Source: an uncultured Verrucomicrobiales bacterium
GTDB taxonomy: Bacteria; Verrucomicrobiota; Verrucomicrobiia; Verrucomicrobiales; Akkermansiaceae
NCBI GenBank assembly: GCA_937916135.1
Contig: CALFTQ010000100.1
Location: forward strand, 1 to 50,906
Length of the DNA: 50,906 nucleotides
Direction: 5' to 3'
The number at the start of each line of letters is the position of its first letter. Position 1 is the stretch's first letter. The notes under the pieces were generated by a model. The model ran no database searches. It was not told the DNA's origin and was given only the letters and a program-made list of their open reading frames with translations. Positions 16,395 through 23,890 of this stretch are shown here, piece by piece. The position numbers were made by a program, and so were the translations under genes.

Positions 16395-17257
16395 TCAGGA
16401 TTATTTAAAAAGTTAACTGACGATTCGTAGCATAGTCTATCATCAAAAATCAAGACTTCTTTTCCTACTCGATTGGAAGCGCATTGTGAGAGATGATATA
16501 CAACTTTGGGTGCCCCCGGATATAATGATTTCACATAATCCTCGTTGTCATAAGACACAAGCCAAGGACTTTTTAATCTAAGAATCTTTTTTGCCAAGGA
16601 TATATGATCAGCATATTTAAAAAAATTCATATACAAATTAGCCCCTTTTTGATAGTATGGAGGATCTAAATATATAAAAATCCTACCTTTTTTCTTATCT
16701 ATTTTCGTTATAAACTCTTCGCCGTTTAAACAGGTCAAATTAATTCTGGAAGAGAAACCAGCAATCCTTTCTATTCTGGATATCAAATCACGTTTATTAA
16801 AACGCACATCTATTTTGTATTTTCCCTGCTGCGCCATACCTCCAATAACCCCGCCTTTAACGATTCCCGAAACATTTGTACGGTTAAGGAAAAATGTTGA
16901 TTTAGCAACATCCAAATACTCGACATCGAAAAGATGAGACTGGATTTGGCGATAATATTTCCAATTTTCAACTGAAACTTTCACATCGGAAATCCACGAG
17001 CATAATTCATCAGGTTTTTGTAAAACAGCCCTCCAAAACGAATATATTGAATAATCGAGATCGTTTATATGTATTTTACCGACATATTCCTCTAGTAATA
17101 ATCTCAACGCTAATCCGCATCCCCCCGCAAACGGCTCTGCATAATCTACCCCGATCAAATTATTTTCATAAAAATAATTTGACATAAAAGGAAATATGCA
17201 CGCCTTCCCACCAGGATAACGCAAAGGCGAATAAATTCTATTTTGTTGATTTCCCAT
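16382..17257 (-). CDS. D12-class DNA adenine methyltransferase (Dam-like)
   Basis: SAM-dependent N6-adenine methyltransferase of 291 residues. Motifs: SPLRYPGGK (10-18) for SAM binding, EPFAGGCGLA (41-50), and the catalytic DPPYY (198-202), in the order of alpha-class enzymes. The N-terminus overlaps the end of the ParB-like gene by 20 bp, so the two are co-translated and probably work together. GC content is low relative to core genes. No matching endonuclease is adjacent, unless the ParB-like partner supplies it. The recognition sequence cannot be read from the protein. Confidence 0.85.
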   Translation of the reverse strand: MGNQQNRIYSPLRYPGGKACIFPFMSNYFYENNLIGVDYAEPFAGGCGLALRLLLEEYVGKIHINDLDYSIYSFWRAVLQKPDELCSWISDVKVSVENWKYYRQIQSHLFDVEYLDVAKSTFFLNRTNVSGIVKGGVIGGMAQQGKYKIDVRFNKRDLISRIERIAGFSSRINLTCLNGEEFITKIDKKKGRIFIYLDPPYYQKGANLYMNFFKYADHISLAKKILRLKSPWLVSYDNEDYVKSLYPGAPKVVYHLSQCASNRVGKEVLIFDDRLCYESSVNFLNNPELEY

Positions 17258-18497
17258 GTGAAAGTAGAAGCATTTTCCCTACGATAATGGATACAGCAAC
17301 GCCCTGCTCCGGCACTTTTGTAGAGGTATAATTATGAGCTCCAGTATGAAGCAATTGTTTTATTGATTCCTTTTTAACATTTTGATTGGATAAAAAAGTT
17401 TTCTCATCTGCGCTCAACAACTTCTTAGCTCCATCAAAAAACTTGTCCACATATTGACCTATAGGATCCTTTTGATACCCCAAATCCAGCGACGCAGATT
17501 CACACATAAGGCGAAAAGCCATACGTAACAGTGAAGGAAAACCATCAGACAAAACGGACTTATTCAGTCTGTAAAAATTCGCTAAACTCTCAACATCGCG
17601 ATATAAATTGTTCACATTGCCAGGTCTTAAAATGAGCTTACCGCCAAAATACTCCATGTTTGGGCTTTTTACACGTCTAGAGCGATTCGTTTCTTTCGGC
17701 TTTGGTTCAGAAGAAACAACAGGGACCTTTCTCACAGTCGCCGGGCGATAGGGATTCCCCTTATTTTTCTCTACCGTATTTTGAGTATCACTAGATACTA
17801 CTTCTTTCAACCTTCCACGGTTTTTACGCGTAGATATTTGTTTCTGCTTTACACAAGACAAAATATCCGTCAGAATTGCTTGCAACTCTTCTGCTGTATG
17901 CTGGGTTTGAAGCACTCCATTTTCCACCCTTACACCCAACTCAGCCAACGTTCTTTCATCTAAAACCTCTTCTTTTACGAACCTTTGATTTAATTCCGGG
18001 TTAGATGAAATAAAACCTCCTAGAGTCTCTTCTATTGCTAAGAATACGCTCTTGGGGCGTTTCATGTTATAGTGCACAAAAATATCGCGTTCCAACATAT
18101 CCCATGAACCTGATGAAGAATGTTTTCTGTACACATTATTTAGTGCGGTTTCTTCGTCACACACATTGCAAGGCATTTGCTCCGGCACAGATGGAGCCTG
18201 AACATTTGCGCCCCCGCAATCAACCACCCCCAAATGAATCATTGCCAATATAATACGCCTATTTCCATCGTATACCACAGGTTTGCCCGACTTATAAACA
18301 ACAGTTGGCAGCTCGCTCATATCATACACATCCCCCATGGACGCAGCCAATTTAGACAACATCCACTTTTGCCGATTGTCTTTCAATGCAGCATTCACGA
18401 TATCTTGATTACAAGCTTGAGCAGACATCGGGTCCCGGGGATTCTCGCTCCACAAAACGAGCTCTTTAACAGGTATCATCTTTATTTCTTGACTCAT
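17238..18497 (-). CDS. ParB/Srx-like N-terminal domain protein paired with a Dam-like methylase
   Basis: A 419-residue protein. Residues 7-95 look like a ParB/sulfiredoxin fold: IPVKELVLWSENPRD (8-22) followed by KPVVYDGNRRIILAMIHLG (72-90), where GNRR stands for the GxRR motif of ParB. Residues ~200-290 form a charged, probably disordered linker. The C-terminal ~130 residues form a separate helical domain (GFPSLLRMAFRLMCESASLD, then LHTGAHN) that I cannot assign; it is faintly HEPN-like. The gene has its own strong promoter and overlaps the methylase by 20 bp. ParB-like domains can be CTPases, nucleases or DNA-binding modules; which applies here is unknown. Confidence 0.7.
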   Translation of the reverse strand: MSQEIKMIPVKELVLWSENPRDPMSAQACNQDIVNAALKDNRQKWMLSKLAASMGDVYDMSELPTVVYKSGKPVVYDGNRRIILAMIHLGVVDCGGANVQAPSVPEQMPCNVCDEETALNNVYRKHSSSGSWDMLERDIFVHYNMKRPKSVFLAIEETLGGFISSNPELNQRFVKEEVLDERTLAELGVRVENGVLQTQHTAEELQAILTDILSCVKQKQISTRKNRGRLKEVVSSDTQNTVEKNKGNPYRPATVRKVPVVSSEPKPKETNRSRRVKSPNMEYFGGKLILRPGNVNNLYRDVESLANFYRLNKSVLSDGFPSLLRMAFRLMCESASLDLGYQKDPIGQYVDKFFDGAKKLLSADEKTFLSNQNVKKESIKQLLHTGAHNYTSTKVPEQGVAVSIIVGKMLLLSHGKSTK

Positions 18498-18534
18498 AGA
18501 AGAAATTGGGTAATCAGAATTTCATCCCAAGAAC

Positions 18535-18562
18535 ATTCTATACCATACTCTCTCACTGTCAA
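18535..18562 (-). promoter_or_regulatory. Promoter of the ParB-like/Dam-like pair
   Basis: Minus strand TTGACA (18562-18557), 16-bp spacer, TAGAAT (18540-18535); ATG 37 nt downstream. Perfect -35 box. Confidence 0.7.
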
Positions 18563-18710
18563 GGCGCTTTTCCTCCGGCAAGTGTCAGTTTATGAAAGAC
18601 GTTTTCAACGATGCCCCTTTTCTCTCACGAGCTCCCACAATCAAGTACAGCTTTCACTCCGATTTCAACGTCGCTTCTTGAATGTATCACACTCCACACG
18701 TAGTTTCCAT

Positions 18711-18739
18711 TTGATCTTAGGCGCACAATATGCTATAAG
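18711..18739 (+). promoter_or_regulatory. Promoter of the PLD-helicase-DUF3427 locus
   Basis: TTGATC (18711-18716), 17-bp spacer, TATAAG (18734-18739); the ATG at 18746 starts 6 nt after the -10 box, so the transcript is predicted to be leaderless. Confidence 0.6.
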
Positions 18740-18745
18740 GTCCGC

Positions 18746-19615
18746 ATGCAGCGTGGATTTTACGATCTTCTTCTTACTCAGGAACTCGAACGTAAATGTG
18801 TAGGGGTTGAAGGCCTGCATATTTCGGATGAGCCGTTGAGCAAGGAGGAGTTTTGGCATGAGTTCCCCACCCATGTTGCCGCAGAGGTTTTGGAATACCT
18901 GAAACAGCACGATGAAAGGCTGAAATCCAAAAACTTATACGAAACGCTCCGAGACCTACTTTCCTCTCCCAGTTTTGCTGAGCACTTAAAACAGAGCATT
19001 ATTCCCACCTCAGGACGAAAACTTCGGGGGATTCTTCCACCATTCATGCAGGGGAATCACGTATTCCTGCCCGACACGCCACTTGCTATTTCGTCTCTGC
19101 TGACAGGAGCAGCACGCACCCCCAAATTAGGCGAACAAATCAAGAAAGAGTTGGCTACATGTGACCGCGCGGAATGGATGGTATCGTTCATTCGCATGAC
19201 TGGGCTAGTTCCCCTCATGCCTGCGCTGGAGGAGTTCACCAACAAACACCGCAACGATTCCACCCCTTGTCTGCGTATCGCTACAACCACCTACATGGGC
19301 GTGACCGAGGCAAAGGCTATTGAATGGCTCCAGAAGCTCCCCAATACCGAGGTTCGTGTTTCCTACGACACCAAAAACACCCGACTGCACGCAAAAACAT
19401 ACATTTTCCACCGCGACACAGGATTCGGCTCAGCCTACGTAGGCTCTTCCAACATTTCCAAAGTGGCCATGGATAATGGCTTGGAGTGGAATGTGAAAAT
19501 CAGCCAGCGAGAACTAGCGCATTTGTGGGATGCCACCATCGCTGCATTTGAATCACACGGGAAGACTCCAGAACGTTTGAACCCTGCCTGCTCAAAAAGG
19601 ATTTGGAAAGGCTGA
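18746..19615 (+). CDS. N-terminal part (phospholipase D-like nuclease) of a split PLD-helicase-DUF3427 protein
   Basis: Residues ~125-265 form a PLD-like domain: AEWMVSFIRMTGLVPLMPAL, then LRIATTTYMG, then the HxK motif in RLHAKTYIFHR and VGSSNISKVAMDNGLEWN. In the usual DUF3427 family these parts continue directly into a DEAD/DEAH helicase in one chain of about 1000 residues. Here the frame leaves the family sequence near 19557 and stops at 19615, while the next frame resumes the helicase. One missing base near 19558 would restore a continuous protein. Such proteins occur in defence islands; their exact role is not known to me. Confidence 0.75.
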   Translation: MQRGFYDLLLTQELERKCVGVEGLHISDEPLSKEEFWHEFPTHVAAEVLEYLKQHDERLKSKNLYETLRDLLSSPSFAEHLKQSIIPTSGRKLRGILPPFMQGNHVFLPDTPLAISSLLTGAARTPKLGEQIKKELATCDRAEWMVSFIRMTGLVPLMPALEEFTNKHRNDSTPCLRIATTTYMGVTEAKAIEWLQKLPNTEVRVSYDTKNTRLHAKTYIFHRDTGFGSAYVGSSNISKVAMDNGLEWNVKISQRELAHLWDATIAAFESHGKTPERLNPACSKRIWKG

Positions 19616-21834
19616 GTCAGGCACTCGCATTCGAGCGCAAGGAAACACCAGCCAACGCAAACCTTACCTTTTTTGATATCCGACCCTTCCGATACCAAGA
19701 AGAAGCATTGGAAGATATCGAACGCGAGCGGCGCGCCGGCAAGAACAAGCATCTCATCATTGCAGCCACCGGTACGGGCAAAACGATGATTGCAGCCTTC
19801 GATTATCAACGTTTTTGCAAGAAACATCCGAATGCTACGCTGCTCTTCCTCGCCCACCGCAAAGAAATCTTGGAACAAGCACAAGCGGCGTTCCGACAAG
19901 TCAACAAAAACGGCAGCCTTGGCTGCATCGTGGACGGCTCCAATCAGCCGACCAACCACACGCATTGGTTCTGCACAGTCCAATCATGGCAAAATAAGAA
20001 GCAGCAGTTTGAAGCCGACCACTTCCAATATATCGTAGTAGACGAAGCTCACCACGGTTCCGCCGCCAGTTACGTTGACGCACTCAAAGGCCTCAATCCA
20101 GAAAGCTTGCTGGGGCTTACGGCCACCCCCGAACGCATGGACGGACAAGACATCCGTCCGCTATTCGGCGGCTGCTACACGCATGAATTGCGGCTTGGTG
20201 ATGCCATCGACAGGACATTGTTAAGCCCCTTTGTATACTACGGCATTGCTGACCACACCTCCATCGACTACACGCACATCAAGTGGGAAGCAGGAAAATA
20301 CGACAGCAAAGAATTGGCAACACTGCTGGAGCACAATGAAACTCGCGCCGCATGGGTGCTCGAACAAATCAACAAACGCGTAGACAACATTCACCGTTGC
20401 AAATGCTTGGGCTTCTGCATCAACATCCACCATGCGGAATTCATGGCAGATTTTTGTAATCGCCATGGGGTGAAAGCAGTAGCGCTCACTTCGAGCAGTG
20501 GGCAAGACATGCGCAATTCCGCACAAGCTAAATTGCAACAAGGTGAGATTTCTATCATCTTCACCGTGGATTTGTACAACGAAGGCGTGGACATTCCCGA
20601 CATCGACACAGTCCTCTTCCTGCGTCCCACAGAAAGCTTAACCGTGTTCCTCCAGCAGCTTGGTCGAGGCTTACGCAGAAGCCCCGATAAGGAGTGCCTG
20701 GTAGTGTTCGATTTCATTGCTCCTCAAAATAAGAAGTTCAACTATGCCCAGCGGTATAGGGCTCTTTGTTCTCAAACGAGTCTCAAAAATATTGAAAGAC
20801 AAGTCCAAAGCGGATTTTCTCTGCTTCCTGTCGGTTGTTCTATCAACTTGGAAGAACAATCCCAAAAGCACATTTTGAAGAACATCCGCGACCTCATCAA
20901 CTCCATCAACCGCAAACGGATGGAGTCTGAGTTAAAGCTCTTCCTGAAAGAGGGGCAGCGTTTAACGCTCCCCGAACTTTTAGATTTCTTCGGGCTGGAC
21001 AACCCAGACACCATTTATAGCAAATTGCTTCCGTCTGCCATTCAGCAATACAAAGCAAGTAATATTGGGCTGAGCATATACGAAAGCAATTTGCGCGACG
21101 GCATGCGCAAGCTGCTGTTACAAACAGATGGCGAACTGCTCGACCGTTTCGCGAAGAGCCTCCAGTCCCCTGCCGCTTTCGATACGGAAGCACTAAGCAG
21201 CGTGTATAAAGTGCTCTGGGGGCAGAAAAAGCCTGAAAACGAGCTCAAACAGCTTCACCATTTCACGCTGAACAATCCGGGGCTCGTCTTGGATTTACAA
21301 GAACTGATTGACTGGTTAAAAATACACCGTTGCATCTATAGTGGCTCCACATTCAAGGCTACTGGGTCATTGAAACTTCATGCCAGTTATACCCGCGACC
21401 AAATCTTGCTTGCTCTGGGACTGGGGAACTTTGAGAACCCGTATCCATCACGCGAGGGCGTTTTGCACATCAAAGACAGGAAACTACACGTATTCTTTGC
21501 CGACATCAACAAGAGCGAGGATGATTTCTCGCCGTCGACCATGTACGAAGATTACGCCATATCCCCCAACTTGTTCCACTGGCAAAGCCAATCAGGCACA
21601 ACCCCGCACGGCAGCATTGGCCAAACCTACATTAAACAGGAAGAATTGGGGTATACCGTCATGCTCTTCATTCGCGAACGCAAGAAAACACGAGACGGTG
21701 TTTCAGCACCATACGTATTCGTGGGACCAGTTCGCTACGTTCGGCACACAGGCAGCAAGCCAATGAGCATCCGCTGGCGACTTGAACATCCCCTTCCCGC
21801 CCACATCATGGCATGGGCCAATCAGCAGGATTAA
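19603..21834 (+). CDS. C-terminal part (SF2 helicase plus DUF3427) of a split PLD-helicase-DUF3427 protein
   Basis: The frame is open from 19552 and has a possible TTG start at 19603, but family-like sequence begins earlier, which shows that it is the rest of the upstream gene. Motifs: FRYQEEAL, motif I AATGTGKTMIA (about 55-65), DEAHH, LTATPER, a second RecA domain with VDLYNEGVDIPDIDTVLFLRP and motif VI QQLGRGLRRSP. The last ~300 residues (LHASYTRDQILLALGL to GPVRYVRHTGSKPMSIRWRL) are DUF3427. If translated alone, it would lack the PLD nuclease domain. It faces an HNH gene across 5 bp. GC content is near 50%. Confidence 0.8.
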   Translation: MERLSQALAFERKETPANANLTFFDIRPFRYQEEALEDIERERRAGKNKHLIIAATGTGKTMIAAFDYQRFCKKHPNATLLFLAHRKEILEQAQAAFRQVNKNGSLGCIVDGSNQPTNHTHWFCTVQSWQNKKQQFEADHFQYIVVDEAHHGSAASYVDALKGLNPESLLGLTATPERMDGQDIRPLFGGCYTHELRLGDAIDRTLLSPFVYYGIADHTSIDYTHIKWEAGKYDSKELATLLEHNETRAAWVLEQINKRVDNIHRCKCLGFCINIHHAEFMADFCNRHGVKAVALTSSSGQDMRNSAQAKLQQGEISIIFTVDLYNEGVDIPDIDTVLFLRPTESLTVFLQQLGRGLRRSPDKECLVVFDFIAPQNKKFNYAQRYRALCSQTSLKNIERQVQSGFSLLPVGCSINLEEQSQKHILKNIRDLINSINRKRMESELKLFLKEGQRLTLPELLDFFGLDNPDTIYSKLLPSAIQQYKASNIGLSIYESNLRDGMRKLLLQTDGELLDRFAKSLQSPAAFDTEALSSVYKVLWGQKKPENELKQLHHFTLNNPGLVLDLQELIDWLKIHRCIYSGSTFKATGSLKLHASYTRDQILLALGLGNFENPYPSREGVLHIKDRKLHVFFADINKSEDDFSPSTMYEDYAISPNLFHWQSQSGTTPHGSIGQTYIKQEELGYTVMLFIRERKKTRDGVSAPYVFVGPVRYVRHTGSKPMSIRWRLEHPLPAHIMAWANQQD

Positions 21835-21839
21835 ACCCA

Positions 21840-22652
21840 TCACGCCAGTTTGGCGCGGTGTTGCTGCAGGAACTTTGGTGAGGGGAGGTATTTGACAGGG
21901 AGTTCGATGCGTTTTCCTTCGTAGGGGCGGAAGACTTGGTTGAAGGAATCGTGGGTGGAGTATTCCCGCAGGGAGGGGGCAAAGATAAGACGCAGCTCTT
22001 CATCGAGCGAGATGAGATGGCGGTCGAATGCGGCATCGAAAGTGGCGGATAGGCAAAGACCGTTCTGCGGGTCAAGGCGGCTCACTTCATCCTCTGCCCA
22101 AGGGGTGATGTGGCTGGCACGCAAGACTTCGGGGATGCTCAGGCCGGTGATGCAACAGCGGTGGCGGTAGTTATCCAGCACCATCTTGCGGAAGAGATAC
22201 TGGTTCACGCGCACTTTCGTTTGTTTCAGTGTTTCCTTGCCCTTGCCGCAGATGCTCTTTTCGATTTTTTCCAGTTCGGCGGTGAAGTCCTTGGGGGATT
22301 GCGCTTGGCTACTGGCCGTCTCGAACTGCCGGGCAACGCCGACAAAGCGGATATACTCATTGATAGCGGCTGAGCAGAAGCTTTTCTTCCAATAGCTGGT
22401 AGATTCTTCCTCACGGAATATCCCCTGCTCTCCCTTGGCTTGTTCCTGCTTCACAAGGGCGTAGAGCGCTTGCAAGCGCGCCGTGTCCCGAATATTCCAA
22501 ATGCTCTCGCCCGGCGCGAGAAAGACATGATGGCGCTGCAAGGCTGCTTGGGTTTTCTCGATGGCGACCACATAGGAAGCGGGTGCCTTGCTCCCGACCG
22601 CGTGAATTCCGGTAGAAAAGCGGAGAAAATCATCTGCAATCTGTAAATTCAT
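21840..22652 (-). CDS. HNH endonuclease family protein
   Basis: A 270-residue protein with a C-terminal HNH domain: CCITGLSIPEVLRASHITPW, with the His of the first HNH strand, followed by DPQNGLCLSATFDAAFDRHLI carrying the Asn and His of the motif. This arrangement fits the HNH_2-like family often found beside restriction or DUF3427 helicase genes. The N-terminal ~150 residues are helical and probably recognise DNA or a partner. The gene is convergent with the helicase (stops 5 bp apart) and has its own promoter, so it is a neighbour rather than an operon member. A role in cleaving foreign DNA is inferred from context. Confidence 0.8.
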   Translation of the reverse strand: MNLQIADDFLRFSTGIHAVGSKAPASYVVAIEKTQAALQRHHVFLAPGESIWNIRDTARLQALYALVKQEQAKGEQGIFREEESTSYWKKSFCSAAINEYIRFVGVARQFETASSQAQSPKDFTAELEKIEKSICGKGKETLKQTKVRVNQYLFRKMVLDNYRHRCCITGLSIPEVLRASHITPWAEDEVSRLDPQNGLCLSATFDAAFDRHLISLDEELRLIFAPSLREYSTHDSFNQVFRPYEGKRIELPVKYLPSPKFLQQHRAKLA

Positions 22653-22675
22653 AAGGTTCTGTCTGACTAAAGCTC

Positions 22676-22704
22676 AGACTAACACGCAAGGCGTCAGGAG
22701 TCAA
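22676..22704 (-). promoter_or_regulatory. Promoter of the HNH endonuclease gene
   Basis: Minus strand TTGACT (22704-22699), 17-bp spacer, TAGTCT (22681-22676); ATG 23 nt downstream. Confidence 0.6.
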
Positions 22705-22752
22705 GTTTCCAATGGTGGGATTTTTGATGTCGGGCAAACGGAAAAATTACCC

Positions 22753-22781
22753 TTGAATATGCAGCGGCACCAGGATAGACT
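22753..22781 (+). promoter_or_regulatory. Promoter of the unknown gene at 22788
   Basis: TTGAAT (22753-22758), 17-bp spacer, TAGACT (22776-22781); the ATG follows after 6 nt, predicting a leaderless mRNA. Confidence 0.6.
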
Positions 22782-22787
22782 ACTGGC

Positions 22788-23594
22788 ATGCCCCAACATA
22801 CCCTTTCTTTTCAGGACAACATTTGGTTTGATGACCCGTTTGGAATCATCCGGTTTGAGTACGATTTGGAACAGGTTTTCAATCGGACGGTGAGCGATGC
22901 CTTGTTTGAACAGGCGAAGCGGACGCCGTTTATCAGATTGGCGGAGATGGAGCTGTATTTCCGCATCGATGCAGCGGGGTGTTCCTTCTGCACCGAGGCG
23001 CGGGAGGGATTTTCATTCCTGTGCACGCTGGACATCGAATCGCCGTATTTCAATGACATGTCGGCCACAACGGACGACTTGGTGAGCAAAGGGGTAGAGC
23101 GCGGGCTTGCATGGCAGCTCAGCGTGAAGGATAGCTACAACGGACAAGCCAAACTCCCCCTGCCGGACTTCTACGAAAAGCTCCCGCAAGGGTACTGGGA
23201 GCACATCCTCCTCGCCGCGAAAAACGCCCTCATCAACCACCTGCTCCAGCCACAGTCAGAACTTTCCGACACCTGCACACCCGCGCATGCGGAAGAACTC
23301 GACAAGCTCCTCACCAAGCTGGCAAAGATAACCCGCCACGCCCCGGCAAACGCCGTTGTCTACCGCAGCACCCTCTTCACCGCCGCCGATGAAGACGGCA
23401 GAAGCTCCAACACAGATGACTGGTCCCACGCCGCCGAGCTCGAACTCCTGGCCGAAGAGCCCTACGCCACCTTCCTCCACCGCGACCCCGCCGCCGACCT
23501 CAGCCGCATCCTCGCCACCACCGGCCTTTCCCCCACCGCCGCCACCCCACACCACGAAGCAATAGGCCACACACTCAGTCTCCGGCTGAGGTGA
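22788..23594 (+). CDS. Hypothetical protein
   Basis: A 268-residue soluble protein with no signal peptide, membrane segment or motif that I recognise. The N-terminal half is rich in aromatic residues (QDNIWFDDPFGIIRFEYDL near 9-27; WQLSVKDSYNGQAKLPLP near 108-125), the C-terminal half in Ala, Pro and His. It sits between the HNH gene and the KAP NTPase gene with its own promoter. Base composition is closer to the core genome than that of the KAP gene. The clear promoter and uninterrupted frame support a real gene. Confidence 0.6.
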   Translation: MPQHTLSFQDNIWFDDPFGIIRFEYDLEQVFNRTVSDALFEQAKRTPFIRLAEMELYFRIDAAGCSFCTEAREGFSFLCTLDIESPYFNDMSATTDDLVSKGVERGLAWQLSVKDSYNGQAKLPLPDFYEKLPQGYWEHILLAAKNALINHLLQPQSELSDTCTPAHAEELDKLLTKLAKITRHAPANAVVYRSTLFTAADEDGRSSNTDDWSHAAELELLAEEPYATFLHRDPAADLSRILATTGLSPTAATPHHEAIGHTLSLRLR

Positions 23595-23840
23595 TTTTGA
23601 ATCTGAGAAGTTGGATTTTCCCGTCTTCGGCAAGCCTTCGCCGAGGCCTTCGGGGATGTGTAAAATTCCCGCCGCCTCAGCGGCGAAGAAGAAAGACAGT
23701 CTCCCCCACAGACGAAGATATGCCCGAATCCGCGGTTCTCATGGCAGCAGAGGAAGAAAGTGAATGACCTTCCAGCCGTACGCGCTGCATCAGACACCAC
23801 TATTCCCAGGCAAACGCAGTTCCTCCCGCTTAATTTTTGC
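23595..23840. repeat. Intergenic stretch with short hairpins
   Basis: Holds a hairpin CGGCAAGCCTTCGCCG near 23629-23644 and a segment TAAAATTCCCGCC that recurs at 30569. No gene seen before the KAP promoter. Confidence 0.4.
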
Positions 23841-23868
23841 TTGTCAACCATCTATCTGGGTGTAGAAT
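23841..23868 (+). promoter_or_regulatory. Promoter of the KAP NTPase gene
   Basis: TTGTCA (23841-23846), 16-bp spacer, TAGAAT (23863-23868). It favours the TTG start at 23891, 22 nt downstream. Confidence 0.6.
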
Positions 23869-23890
23869 GAGAGCATAAATAGCTTACACG

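Noticed and set aside
18177..18803. Plus-strand frame opposite the ParB-like gene start
   Set aside because: Overlaps the ParB-like gene and both promoters of the intergenic region; no domain.
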